In this document: positions 10,348 through 21,391 of the stretch, piece after piece
Position numbering within the stretch: position 1 is the stretch's first letter
How the letters are laid out: the number at the start of each line of letters is the position of its first letter
Source of the DNA: Amblyomma americanum
Lineage: Eukaryota; Arthropoda; Arachnida; Ixodida; Ixodidae
Direction of reading: 5' to 3'
DNA length: 64,000 nt
Assembly (NCBI RefSeq): GCF_052857255.1
Contig: NC_135497.1
Span: 543,854,207 to 543,918,206 of the forward strand
Position numbers and translations under genes: made by a program
The notes under the pieces: model-generated
Told to the model about the DNA's origin: nothing
Databases searched by the model: none
What the model saw: only the letters and a program-made list of their open reading frames with translations

Positions 10348-10840
10348 GCATACAGCGTTTGCACGGCTCCACCAATTATTTCAATAAATCTTTCCTTCCC
10401 AGTGCTATAGAAAGCTGGAATAACCTCCCTGAACACATTGTCATTGAGACTAATCCTTCCAGATTCAGACAGCTCCTAATCGACCATCTCAACGACAAAT
10501 AATTTTTTCCTGCACCCTATGCCAGCTTCCAAGCCCTGCTAACTGACCATCCTGTGCTACTTCCAAAGTTGCAATTTGTTTTTGTTTATATTTCTGCTAC
10601 ACTCTGTCATGACGTGATTATTTGAATTTGTTACTTCTGTCTTTTTTCGTCTTGTTCAACTTTTTTTTCTATTCTATATTTTCTATATTTTTCTGTATTT
10701 TTATATTCCTTCTATATTTATATTCATTCTATTTATATTCATGTATGACGGCTGAACACCCCTGTAGCAAACCCCCCTTATGTAATGTCCCTGACGGGAC
10801 CCTTAAGGGTTAATAAATGATGATGATGATGATGATGATT
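10348..10840 (+). other. LINE 3' UTR with terminal stem-loops and (TGA)n tail
   Basis: Non-coding tail after the ORF2 stop. The last 70 bases contain short self-complementary segments (ccctgacggg near 10789 and acccttaagggt near 10799), then taataaa and seven to eight tga repeats. A structured 3' end plus a short simple-repeat tail is typical of CR1/L2-group LINEs, where the RT recognises the 3' end in place of poly(A). Confidence 0.65.
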
Positions 10841-11744
10841 TGTGTTCAGATCGATCAGGTCAGGCCGGATCTGAAGTTGCGGCCAAAGGGGTGCATTGCC
10901 ATCGCCAAGGGGCCTTGAAGGTCCAAACGGTAGGCATCAGCTCAACCACCAGGCTCCCCTTTTCCTCGGACACGACGCTGCCACGCACGGCTAAACATGG
11001 CTGCTCGGGTGCGTGGTGGCGCACTGCTCGCCATCATACCTTTGAGGGTGTCCCTGCAGATGCTCGGGAAGCCGTGATGTCGCAACTCACAATCATCTGC
11101 ATGATGCAGATGCTTCTGCTAGGGGAAAGGATGAAGACGGCGGATGAACGTGAGGACCTGCTGCAATTGGGAAAGAGCAAGTTGTCGAGGGTGGATGTAG
11201 GTAAACGTTAATTTCGGTAACCATTGAGAACGGAAGCTAGTGGTATAGAGAAAGAAGAGCGGTAAAAGAAAATGTGGTCAAATGTTCAGGGGAATTCCTC
11301 AAGGTTTGAACGAAAACATCTTCGACGCAAGTCTGTCTAGTTGGGAATTGAGATATTAAACTGACGCCAAGCAATATTTCTAACTTTAACCAACGTTTCA
11401 GGACCACCTCGGCCCCTTTTTCAGAGATGCCTAAAGTGTGCCACCAGCATCGGGTTCCTGCCTTCGCACTTCCTTTGTTAGCACGTGGCGCAGTCCACTA
11501 ACGTACGCGGAGGGGAGCGTTCCTGGCGTCCTACAGGGAACCCAAGCTGAAGATTCGCCACGCGACGACAGCGCCGCGCGGGGCGAGGCGGAGCCTGGTG
11601 GTGCTACTAGGACGAGCACGTGCAGGTGCTGCCTACTTCAAAGCGGTGGCCGCGCACGTGCGATCCGGGCGGTGCGCAGCGGAGTCTCCGCAAGGCTTGT
11701 GTGCTTTGCTGCTTCTACGAGTTTGTTGAAGCGGAATTTTCGCA
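10841..11744. other. Unassigned; CpG-rich stretch at 11450-11700
   Basis: No recognisable coding region; open frames of 62-181 codons overlap on both strands without known motifs. The stretch 11450-11700 is markedly GC- and CpG-rich (cgcgacgacagcgccgcgcg and similar) and lies just upstream of the THAP gene, so it could be its promoter. No TATA or initiator element stands out. Confidence 0.35.
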
Positions 11745-14262
11745 ATGGCAGAAACGGCCCAACGAATTCAGTAGCGGGGTCCGAATCACTGCTGTGTCGT
11801 GGGCTGCCAAAACAGTGCAGACAACAGCAGGGAACGCGATCCGCCTGTGAAATTGTATCGATTCCCAGGAAGATTGCACGAGAAAGAAAGGCGACCGTCC
11901 TGGATCACCCCTGTAAGGAGAGTCAAGTATGTCGTGACAGCGCTGTCTCGATTTTTTTTTACCATTTCATCTACTCGTTTTGATTGATAACGTGACGCGT
12001 GACGACCGCAGAAAGCTATCTCGGGCTTGCTGCCTTCTCGCAGCCCGTGTGTGTGTGTGTGTGAAACCCAAACTACAGTGGCATGGTGAGAACATTAACC
12101 ATTTTGATTCCGCTTGTTCTTTTAGACGTAGCCGTCGCCGTTTAAATTCACACTCGCTTTTGATTGTTGTCCTCTTGGATAAAATAAGCTGAACTACGCA
12201 TGTTGTCAAACATCTGCAATTTACGTGTCGGGAAAGCAGCTGTCTCGGGTCGGAACGATCTGCTTTTAGTTCGAACATACTTTTCAATGTTTTGCTTGTT
12301 CGCTTTGTTGTGCCTAGTTATTACGGTAGAATATTAACTTGTGAATATTACTTATCCATTGCTTAGAAGCACCGTGGTTCTCTCATTTGCCATCTTCGGA
12401 GTTAGTGCGATTTTCTTTTCTTTCTTGATGTGTTTGTTCTGTGCATCTGTGTTCGTCCGTGCCTGTGTTTTCGTGTGTCTGTGTGCGTCTGCGCTCCTGT
12501 TATTGCGCATGCACTCGTTCGTGTTACTGTGCGTGTTCGTGTGTGCCTTCGACTTTTGTTCGTGTATGTGTGTGAGTGCATGCGTGTGTGTTCATATTTG
12601 CAGTGAATAAGATAAAATGTTGGTCTTTCTTGTTCAGTCCCGATGGAACTCTGTGGCAGCCAAGAGAACATACGCGAATTTGCAGCTGACATTTTCTGGG
12701 CAACAGCAAGAATGACATCAGCCAAGATCCATCCTACATGCCAATTATTTTTCCACCTGTCTACAGAAAAGAGGCACCTGATCAGGATAGGACGCAAAGG
12801 TATGAAAGAATAATTGTGAGGCTGTCAGTGGAATATACAGACCCATGTCTTGAACAATGTTTTGTTGACTTAACATGGTTTATCAATTCGCAGTGTCAGA
12901 ATAATATGAATAATAGGTGCATGGGCAAGTACTTAGTGATTACATTTGATGGCAGGGTTGCTTGCAGCCTACGCAATTGGTAGTAATCTTAGTTTTTGAT
13001 TGTGGCATGCAGGTGGCAGGCACGTTTCAAGAAGGAAATCTAGTCGAGACAGCTTGTAGCAGATGAGCGTTCATCGCAAAGTACAGCGGATGGGGCAAGA
13101 ATGCAGGTGCTGGATTCCTCCATTCTGGAAGATATGCATCGTGACTTGAACATCATGGATTCCAGCAATGCGTCTCTGGAAACAAGCAGAGCTACCTCTT
13201 TGCTCAACATGAGTGATTCACAATATTTGGTGCTTGTGTGTGGTGGTGGACAAGAAAGTCATTGCACTGAAAGAAAGGAGGACTCTGTAAGGACATCTTT
13301 TAGTTTGTGGCTCCTGTGCAGTCAGTGTAAACAAAGCACGCTATTATCGCTGCAAGCATTTCTTTTAATAGTGTGCCTTCAACTACCCTAGGCAGCGCAG
13401 TAAGTTTGTCTAAATACCAAAAAATATTCTTGTTTCACGTTTTTCAGGCATGTCAAATAGAGGAATGTGCTACTTCAGGAAAGCTGGCTCTTTTTCTCTC
13501 AGCAACAAATGGCACTGAAGCATGTGCTCAAATTACACACACAGCAATGAGTCACAATGTTCGACGATGATGCTGCTGTTCGTTATCTAATGTGTTGGCT
13601 TGTGGTTTTGTCTTGCTGTTAGCACCGCACTTCTTGTTTTACTCCAATTTACTTGCAATATTTGGCAAAGTTCATTTTTATTTATATTTTTCCTTCATGA
13701 CATTCATGTTTATCATTTTTAATGCCTGTGTTTATTTGTTCTTTATAATGATTTTGTTTAGGCGCCGCAGACCACAAATGTCACTTTATATATATTATTC
13801 CTTTTTAAACTGCATTTCCTTTTCATTTCGTGATCCTGTATGTTTATTCTCTACTGTAGGTTGCAAGCAGAGATGAAAATTGAAGGAAAATTTGGATTTT
13901 ATGGCTTTCAATCCCTAAAGGAAAAGGAAGAGTCACTGCAGCATTTGTGCGGTGTGACACTGCAAGTTTCCTGCCTCCTTCTGAACTTGTTGCCAGCACC
14001 ACTGTACAGGTGCAATGCCATGTCAAGTGAAGACAAGTTATTCTTATTCCTTGCCGAACTATTGCTTGCGATCACATACAGAGCCTTGGTAGCTATGTTT
14101 GTTGTCACAGCCACTGCAGCGTCAACTGTGTTTAGAAAGACACTTGATATTCTAAGCATTGCCCTGGAAAATTCGGTCTTCATGCCTTCCCGGAGAACAA
14201 TCGAACTTTCTTTGCCTGCCCCGTTCAAAGACAACTATTCGAATTGCACATTATTAATATTG
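11745..14262 (+). pseudogene. Spliced THAP zinc-finger / HTH transposase-like gene, disrupted
   Basis: Multi-exon remnant of a THAP-domain gene of the DDE transposase type. Exon 1 ends at 11926 (donor gtatgt) and reads CCVVGCQNS, then KLYRFPGRLHEKERRPSWI. Exon 2 (12638-12799; acceptor ttgttcag, donor gtatga) reads PDGTLWQPREHTRICS, stop, HFLGNSKND. Splicing makes VRRVNPDGTLWQP across the join, as in THAP proteins; the C2CH ligands are the two Cys in exon 1 and the Cys and His in exon 2. Likely exon 3 is 13013-13286, exon 4 starts at 13448, exon 5 at 13860. Exon 5 has FYGFQSLKEKEESLQHLCGV and EDKLFLFLAELLLAITY, an HTH_Tnp_4-like domain. Stops: TAG 11772, TGA 12687, TAG 13041. Coding ends where the gypsy fragment begins, so no DDE domain remains. 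Confidence 0.75.
11927..12637 (+). other. Intron 1 of the THAP gene, with GT-rich tracts
   Basis: GT-AG intron whose removal restores the THAP reading frame and sequence. It contains a short (GT)n run near 12040-12062 and a long GT-rich, T-rich stretch at 12430-12600 ending in a plausible pyrimidine tract before ttcttgttcag. Confidence 0.65.
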
Positions 14263-14265
14263 TAA

Positions 14266-15075
14266 GCAGTGTCAAAGAACCCAAATCAGTGAAAGAGCTC
14301 AGGAGTTTCCTAGGACTTTGCTCATATTTTCGACGTTTCGTTCCCAAGTTTTCTGATTTAGCCTACCCGCTTACAAGTCTCCTGCAGAAAGACACCCCTT
14401 TCCACTGGACTCCCGAATGCGACTGCGCGTTTCGGCAGCTCAAGTTTCTCCTCACCTCGCGGCCAATATTGCGTCATTTCTGCCCGACAGCACCGACTGA
14501 ACTCCACACTGACGCCAGCGGCATCGGCGTGGGTGCTGTGCTTATCCAACGCCATGAGGGCAATCAACACGTTGTCGCTTATGCAAGTCGCACCCTCAGC
14601 AAGTCGGAACACAATTACACTGTAACAGAGCAAGAGTGTCTCGCCGTTGTTTTCGGCGTACAACGGTTTCGTTCGTACCTTTATGGACGTGCTTTTACAG
14701 TCGTCACAGACCATCACTCTCTGTGCTGGCTGGTCAATCTACGCGACCCCTGCGGTCGGTTGGCCCGCTGGGCGTTACGCCTCCAAGAGTTTAACTTCAA
14801 AGTGTCTTACAAAAGTGGCCGCCAACACGCCGACGCAGATTGCCTCTCGCGGCTGCCGCTCACGGTTACTACTTCCGATGATGAAAACTTCGATGACTAT
14901 CTCGCTGCCGTTTCCCAATAGTTTCCAGATCTTGACACTTTCCAGATGGAACAACGCAAGGATCAGCACTTGGCGCCGCTTTTTGCCGAAGCCCGTGACC
15001 CGACATCCGCAAGCCCTTTCTGCGTTCGCGACGGTTTACTCTACAGAACGAATTACTCGCCTGGAGGTGCGCCTC
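14266..15075 (+). pseudogene. Ty3/gypsy pol fragment: RT C-terminus, RNase H, start of integrase
   Basis: Open to a stop at 14919-14921, then readable for about 50 codons more. It starts at [20 protein letters not shown], the thumb-side end of a gypsy RT (the YxDD core is absent), continues with [15 protein letters not shown], then the retroelement RNase [16 protein letters not shown] (about 14500-14545, catalytic Asp), [12 protein letters not shown] (Glu, about 14617), [13 protein letters not shown] (Asp, about 14695-14730) and [14 protein letters not shown] (about 14815-14855). After the stop, QHLAPLFAEARD and FCVRDGLLYRTNYSP are the lead-in to integrase, but the HHCC finger and DDE core are missing. 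It sits directly on the broken THAP exon. Confidence 0.85.
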
Positions 15076-16191
15076 TAACAGTGTGGTGCAGGTGCTGGGT
15101 CGATCACCACGGACCCCTCTCGCAACCGCTGCAGTCGAAGAATCGCCGGATTGCCACCGTTGCCCGTGCAAATGCCCAAGGAAGATGACGCACGTCCGAC
15201 CGGCGCCGCAACGCCCGCTTGGCAGCACTACCGTGAGCCGCGGACGTTTTCCGGGAAGGCTGGCGAAGACGTGGATGATTGGCTCACCAATTACAAGCGG
15301 GTGAGCAAATACAACGGCTGGGATGCCATTCTTCAGCTGGCCAATGTCGTCTTCTTTCTCGATGGCACCGCGCTAACTTGGTTCGAAAACCATGAGGCAT
15401 CAATAACAAGTTGGGACCGCTTCATGGAAGAGCTCCGCAGCTGCTTCGGGGATACTGTTGCCAAACGAAAATGCGCTGAGCAGTCTTTGCTTCAGAGAGC
15501 GCAAGTGCCTGGAGAGACCGGCACGACTTACATAGAAGAGGTCTTGAAGCTGTGCAAAGTCGTTAATCCCAGTATGTCCGACGAAGATCGCGTTGGTCAT
15601 CTCCTCAAGGGCATCGCAGAGGACGTCTACAGCTTTCTTATTAGTAAAAAAAATTTAGACTCGCCCACGGATATCATCAAGCACTGCCGCACCTTTGAAG
15701 CTCTAAAACTGCGTCGAATTACTCCCAAGTTCGGTCGCCTGGCTAACGTCACCACCGTCGCCAGCGTGGATTTCCACGAGCCTGTGAATGCGGCGACTCT
15801 CCCTGACGTCATTCGTCAAATCGTGCGTGACGAACTCTCCCGGCATCAAGATCTTGTGCGCCGCAGTGAGGTCCCGTATGGGAGCTGTTCTCTGCAGGCG
15901 GCTCCCGCCTACCGCTCCTCCCCTTGGAGTTTGTCTGCCCAGGCCCCTACCAGTGCTACTCGCATTGATTACAGCGACGCTCCCCGGATCACCCGCCCCG
16001 GCCCCAGGGCGCCAGCTCATCCGCAACGCCACCTGCGGCAGCCGGAGTACGATGGTCGTTTCGACACTGGCTACGAGGAGTGTTATCCCGAGTACCCCGC
16101 ACCTCCACCACACTGTTATAGGTTCTATTTACAAATAATATTTACAAGGCAGGTCGAGAGGAGCCTGGTGCGCCGGCGGCAGAATACTTGA
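15076..16191 (+). pseudogene. Ty3/gypsy gag fragment
   Basis: Joined directly to the pol piece, so the order is pol then gag, the reverse of a gypsy element. The frame opens after a TAA at 15076-15078 and contains the retrotransposon gag core: PRTFSGKAGEDVDDWLTNYK (about 15238-15297), ANVVFFLDGTALTWFENHE (about 15343-15393), SWDRFMEELRSCFGD (about 15412) and YIEEVLKLCKVVNPSMSDED (about 15530-15590). Downstream is a Pro- and Arg-rich tail. Gag normally ends in a CCHC knuckle for RNA binding; homology stops near 16118 before any knuckle, and the last 24 codons are unrelated sequence. Confidence 0.8.
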
Positions 16192-16229
16192 CTTTTTCTT
16201 CTACTTCCAGCCGCCGCACGTCTTCTTTA

Positions 16230-16760
16230 TTCCTCAGAGCCCATGCGCAGCACGTGACAATATGTTAATGAAATTATCTTTGTCTCCTCCGAACGCGTGC
16301 CTCGCTTTGGCCAATTTATACCGGATTGCGTGCTCGAGTTTTCAGGGTGCAGCAAGTACCGGAGGAGGTTCCCCGTCTTGGAGAGATTCATGCTGCCCTC
16401 CATTTTGTCACACATGTTGTCCCAGTTTTGTGCGCATAATTTGAAAGTGTAATCTTCGAATTCCTTATTATGTCTTGCAAACCTCCTTATGATATTGCGG
16501 TTCCAGTTCTGCTATATGAGACGAAGCTTCATGCTTTGCTTAGCTTCCCACATATGCAGAAGACGGCTGTCAAAAACCTCCGCGGCGTTACCCCCTTCTA
16601 GCATTTTTATCGCCTTTCTAGCGTCTGATTCAAGCCTCCGTCGTTCATTCCTTGATGCTTCTGATGGGCTCCAGTACCTGAGCCCTACTGATATCTCTAA
16701 ACCGATCACAGTCGACGACGGCCGGCGCGTGAGCCCTGCGCTTTTCAAGGCTTGTTTCAG
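16230..16760 (-). pseudogene. I-clade LINE ORF2 linker region, inverted
   Basis: On the reverse strand: RNERRRLESDARKAIKMLEG, FDSRLLHMWEAKQSMKLRL and, lower down, NWDNMCDKMEGSMNLSKTGN and LLRYLLHPENSSTQS. This is the region between endonuclease and RT in I-clade LINEs of ticks (compare LFQLWETRRMLIQRW in the copy at 29.3 kb). It lies immediately before a plus-strand I-clade RT, so the two probably belong to one insertion with an inverted 5' part. Confidence 0.7.
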
Positions 16761-16904
16761 TATGGCAATAATTTAAATATTGGTCGCTGCCAGAATTTTG
16801 ATTCGAATTATGTCTTTCCAAACCTTTACGTTTTTCGAGAATGTCATAACTGGATATTTATCCTTACTAACGCTATTGCCCACCCTCTTTGGACTCTCGG
16901 CGTC

Positions 16905-18527
16905 CATGTGCAGGGTGAGATGATCGGGTTTCAAATGAAACATGGCATAATAGACTCACGTTCTAAACATGCGAAATATATATTGGGGCTTTGACCTCAG
17001 GGAGGCTTTCGACAACGTGAAGCATGAGGCGGTCCTGGAAGGACTGAAAGAGGTATGCTAACAGGTAAGGTAGGTAACAAGATATATCGGTACATCAGGG
17101 ACTTCCTGACAGGCAGAACTTCCTGCATGAACTTCCAAACGCTGGAATCTCCCTCAATTGACCAAGGGAATAAGGATACGCCTCAGGGATTGGTGCTGTC
17201 TGCCCTACTCTTCAACGTGGGTATGAGAGAGCTCAACGAATAATTGGCAAAGCTCGAGGGATAAAATTTAGTAGATATGCGGATGATGTCGCAGTGTGGG
17301 TCAACCGAGGAAGTGATTCGGCCATCGAAAACCTGCTCCACGCCGCCACAGACATCATAGTCAGGTACGCGGCCGAGAGAGGTCTAGCGCTCGCCGAAAA
17401 AATAAAAATTATTTATATATAATCCGAAGCACTTAAGGTGCAAGCCACCGCCGGAGAGAAAATTAAAGTGGCGGGTAAGGAGATACCAATATTCGAGCAA
17501 ATCTGAACCTTGGGCCTCATTCTTCAGGCACACGTCCATAATGGCGAGACTACCGGAAGACTGGAAAGTCAGGCGATGCAGACACCGAGCTTAATTAGGC
17601 GGGGTAAGAGCAAGAGCTGGGGTTAAAGAAAAAAAATGATTGAACTGGTACAGGCGTACATCTTCAGCCGGGTGAGCTACGCAACGCCGTACCTTGATTT
17701 TAAAGGGTGCAACAAAGAAAAGATTGAGTCTCTAATGAGACAATGCGTAAAAAGAGCGCTGGATCTTCCCATGTGCTCATCCACAGAGAATCTGATTGCT
17801 CTAGGGAAATACAGCACATAGGCAAAATTTGCGGAGGTGGTGCGAACCTCTCAAAATGAGAGACTTAGTACAACGGGGACCAAGTTGGAATAAAACCGGA
17901 TAGGCGCCTTACGCAAATGGCGCAGGTAGATAGGGATGTCAAAGTCTGATTTTTCCCCCCTGTCAGAAAACATGCACCCGGAATATAAGAAATACAGGAG
18001 AGAAAAACGTGTCGGGGCATTAGAAATTAGATTCGGCAAAATTTCGGAAATTGATGTGGCCTATGTAGACGCGGCGCAAGGTGGTGGCGGTTTTAAGGTG
18101 GCAGCGGTCGTCAGCGGCCCGGGCAATCCTGCGACAGCTGCCACTTCGCGCGGTCGTAGCATAGAAATTTCCGAGGAAATTGCAATCTTATGCGCAAACT
18201 TATACGTATCCACACCCGGTTGTGGCGAACCACATGTTCTCCGAGGCCAGGACAGATAAATGTAATCTTTGTGGCGCGAGAGGGACTCTCGACCACATAA
18301 TATAGGAATGTCTATACTCTTCCAGGCGGACGCACAATATACACAGAAGAGACACCTGGGAGACCCTGCTGCGCAGCTCGGACGCCGAGTTCCAGCTCCT
18401 ACTCGTCCAACTGGCTGAAGAGGCTGCTGGGACCCAAGACCTCCTGGTCTGCATCTGAGGCGGCGGCACCCGACACCTGACCTGCGTGTCGGGGGGTAGG
18501 TAGATCACATTATTTGTTACACATTAA
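16905..18527 (+). pseudogene. I-clade LINE: RT, RNase H and C-terminal zinc finger, degenerate
   Basis: Frameshifted ORF2 of an I-clade non-LTR retrotransposon. Readable in order: HGIIDSRSKHAKYILGL (about 16940-16990), DLREAFDNVKHEAVLEGL (about 16993-17045), DTPQGLVLSALLFNVGMREL (about 17175-17235), the active site FSRYADDVAVWVN (about 17268-17305), YIFSRVSYATPYL (about 17655-17690), RNase H start VAYVDAAQGGGGFKVAAVV (about 18057-18112) and EISEEIAIL (about 18163-18190). Last is a CCHC finger CNLCGARGTLDHII, stop, EC (about 18260-18312). RNase H removes the RNA strand during integration. The 3' end is near 18527 after acattaaag. Confidence 0.8.
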
Positions 18528-18545
18528 AGTTTGTTCCATCGGTCC

Positions 18546-18703
18546 ATCCACCACCTGGGGATCTATAATGTGCACGGACATCGCTCAGCACACGGCCGCC
18601 TTTGCGTTTCGCCTCCATCAAAGAACAGCTGCCGCGGTCGGGTTCGAACCCGAGTACTCCGGATCAGTAGCCGAGCGTTCTAACCACTGAGGCACCACGG
18701 CGA
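18546..18703 (-). mobile_element. tRNA-derived SINE fragment
   Basis: Reverse-strand SINE. The head at 18703 reads gccgtggtgcctcagtggtt on the reverse strand (A-box region) and gggttcgaacccgaccgc (B box). The body has the conserved 'gatggaggcgaaacgc' and 'gatgtccgtgcacatta' blocks. It stops after the 'ccccaggtggtgga' block, so the tail is missing. It lies immediately downstream of the I-clade LINE. Confidence 0.8.
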
Positions 18704-19158
18704 GTTCCTCTTTTTCGTTTTTTAAGCACGCGCATGCGTCGTGACATGCATCGCAGTTGTCTGCTTTGTGGCGTTTCACTGGTGCCGCCGCCGCGTTTGT
18801 CGTCGGCTTCTGCCTGCTCTATACAGCTCACCTGGCGCGTTGCGCCGGCTCCTATATTTGCGCACTCCTCACGCTAACATTTTTCGCGTCTGATCTTTCA
18901 GACTTTTCTCTGGCGTTCATGGACGGCCTTGTAGCGGGTGTTAGTACTGCATAGGATAAATGGTAAAGTATGTCTGTTTAACGCCCGGCATCTGCAGGTG
19001 AGCTTAAAGATAGAGCGTCGTAGAGGAATTGGAATGAATATCGGTCACTTGGGGGTCCTTAATATGCTCTCACATCGCACAACAACCATACACTGTGCGT
19101 ATTTAGGAAATTTTCGCAACTCAGTTTGGCGGATGCAGCATCGTTAGCCGAATTGTAC
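18704..19158. other. No recognisable feature
   Basis: GC-moderate sequence with short open frames and no motif I know. It leads into the tandem array. Confidence 0.4.
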
Positions 19159-20187
19159 TTCACTGCTTCGCGAGCAACTTTCCTTTGCCAATTCCTGGTT
19201 AACAGCTAACGACGAAGCAGTTCATCAACTACACTCCACATTCGCAGGAGCATAAGTATAACACTTTAAGTTATGCGCTTCTCCTGTCTGCCGTGTCGTC
19301 TGCGTACCGGCCACCTCATGGGTTCGCTCGTTGTCTGTCTGCGTACGCCTGTCGAGTCATGTTCATGGGTACACGCAGATGAAACCACAAAAGACGCGGG
19401 CGGCGCGCAGATGACCCTTCACTGCTTCGCGAACAACTTTCCTTTGCCATATCTTGGTTAAGAGCCAACGACGAAACAGTTCATCGCCTACCCTCCAAGT
19501 TCGCAGGAGCAGAATTATAACACTGCACGGTATGCGCTTCTCCTGTCTGCCGTGTCGTCTGCGTACCGGCCACCTCATGGGTTCGCTCGTTGTCTGTCTG
19601 CGTGCGCCTGTCGAGTCATGTTCAAGGGTGCACGCAGATGAAGCTCCAAAAGACGCGGGCGGCGCGCAGAGGAACCTTCACTGCTTCGCGAACAACTTTC
19701 CTTTGCCATATCTTGGTTAAGAGCCAACGACGAAGCAGTTCATCGCCTACCCTCCACGTTCCCAGGAGCAGAATTATAACACTGCACGGTATGCGCTTCT
19801 CAAGTCTGCGGTGTCGTCTGCGTACCGGCCACCTCATGGGCTCGTTGCTGTCTGCGTGCGCCTGTCGAGTCATGTTCATGGGTACATGCGGATGAAACCC
19901 CAAAAGACGCGGGAAGCGCGCGTAGAACCCTTCACTGCTTCGCGAACAAATTTCCTTTGCCATATCCTCGTTAACAGCGGACGACGAAACAGTTCATCGT
20001 CTCCCCTCCACGTTCGCAGGAGCAGAGTTATAACACTGCACGGTATCCGCTTCTCACTCCTGCCGTGCCGTCTGCGTAACGGCTACGTCATGGGTTCGCT
20101 CGTTGTCTGTTTACGTGCCCCTGTCGAGTAATGTTCAAGGGTACACGCAGACGAAACCCCAAATAGACGTGTGCGGCGCGCACTGGA
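19159..20187 (+). repeat. Tandem array, four units of about 258 bp
   Basis: Units begin ttcactgcttcgcgarcaac at 19159, 19418, 19677 and 19931 (spacings 259, 259, 254). Each contains 'gcgtaccggccacctcatgg' and 'gacgcggg' blocks. Units two and three are the most alike; unit four and the edges have diverged. Overlapping open frames on both strands repeat with the same period and are not genes. Minisatellite or satellite-like; no transposon signature. Confidence 0.88.
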
Positions 20188-20414
20188 CCTGGCATCGAGC
20201 GAGATCAGAGGGCTGCTTACTCCATTAAACATGTATTTTGGGAACTGGTTGCAAGGTACGTAATGTCAGTAACAGATGCAAAGCGAACAAAAGAAGCGAA
20301 ATGCGAACTCGAGAAGAAAACTTCATTACGCCCTGCTGGGGAAATAAAAGCGAGGTTAATAATACATCTAATGGACAGTGATCACGTCTTTTGACATAAA
20401 TTAGCCTGCGCTTG

Positions 20415-21391
20415 AAAACTAAACATTTTGACAGATTTTCCTGTCTGGTTTGAAGACATAATAAACTGCACATCTTCAACCAAAAACTTAAGTTTAACCC
20501 ATCGTTTCAAAGCCGACTCGGCTCCTTCATCAGGGGTGACTGAGGGCAGCGGCTAGCGTCTTTAAGCATGGAGAGAAGAGGGGTAAAAGGAACAGAAGCT
20601 GTGAATCGAAAAGCTTAGGGGTGGGGGACGAAGGGGGTGAAGGCTGTTAGTCAAGCTGTCGCACTGTGGGGAGGCGGTCAATGATGACTTTTTTTCGTTG
20701 AGTTGAAGAGCGAAGTCTCTGGTCATATACTGAGGGCAGGTTTCCCAAATCCTGAAAAGAGGGAGTCTCCAGGTTGCGCACAAGCCCACAAACACTGTTG
20801 CGCTTTGCCTTCCTGTACCCTGAGACCCGCTGCGGAAAGAGCCCAAGGCATTGTCTGTAAAATTCCTTGCGCCGACTGTGACGCAAGCTACATCGGCGAA
20901 ACCAAAAATCTCAAGGAAAGAAATCGGCAACATAAAAACGACGTCCGCAACTTCGCAAGACCCTGCAATCGTGTTGCCGAACATTCCGAGGACTCAGACC
21001 ATTCAACTTCCAAGAAACCAGCATCCTCGGAACGTAAACAAATTACCACAAAAGGCTCCTTCTAGAATCCTGGCACATCCAAACCACCCCGAACCACATA
21101 AACCACACAAAAGGAAACCTTCCCCCAGGAACATCGCTCTTCAACTCAAGGAAAAAAAGTCGCCATTGGCCGCCTCCCCAGAGTGCGATAGCGTGACTAA
21201 CAGCCTTAACGCCCCCTTCCTCACCCTTCCCTACACCTTTCGAATCAGCTTTCGTTCCTTTGACCCCCTCCTCCCCTTCTTAATTAAAGACGCTAGCTAC
21301 TGCCATCAGTCACCCCTGATGAAGGAGCCGAGTCGGCTTCACAACGTTGTGTTAAAATTAAATTTCCGGTTCGAGATGTGCAGTTTTATAA
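20415..21391 (+). mobile_element. Penelope-like element C (PLE-C), fold-back, 13-bp target duplication
   Basis: The unit is bordered by the direct 13-bp repeat tagcctgcgcttg at 20402-20414 and 21392-21404. The left arm (about 20465-20745) is an inverted copy of the right end (about 21130-21385); both carry the block 'gatgaaggagccgagtcgg' (about 21318 on the plus strand, about 20520 inverted). The main copy runs left to right from about 20745 and holds the GIY-YIG domain. It is a short, 5'-truncated copy lacking RT entirely. The intact duplication shows that the fold-back unit was inserted as a whole. Confidence 0.85.
20760..21065 (+). pseudogene. PLE-C GIY-YIG endonuclease fragment
   Basis: Reads AERAQGIVCKIPCADCDASY then IGETKNLKERNRQHKNDVRN (about 20835-20955), the GIY-YIG nuclease core: the GIVY-like strand, YIG, and the Arg/His helix. 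The paired cysteines (CKIPCADC) recall the cysteine-containing form of this domain in PLEs. The usual tyrosine of GIY is replaced by Cys (GIVC). The upstream RT is absent and the frame ends early, so the protein is non-functional. In complete PLEs this domain nicks target DNA. Confidence 0.75.

Larger units (their letters stand above)
6087..10838 (+). mobile_element. CR1/L2-like LINE with 5' monomers, ORF1 (2A-like) and ORF2
   Basis: The best-preserved transposon here apart from PLE-D. The order is: 300-bp tandem monomers (6091-6738), 5' leader, ORF1 (to 7643), ORF2 endonuclease-RT (7644-10347), 3' UTR, then a (TGA)n tail (10816-10840). The APE-type endonuclease and FADD RT place it in the CR1/L2/Crack-like superfamily. 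Known damage is limited to one frameshift in ORF2 near 8640. I found no clear target-site duplication. The relatively intact ORFs suggest fairly recent activity of the family. Confidence 0.85.

Noticed and set aside
19273..20131. Repeated frames of 62-113 codons with FSCLPCRLRTGHLMGS motifs
   Set aside because: They recur with the 258-bp tandem unit on both strands and have no start or domain support.
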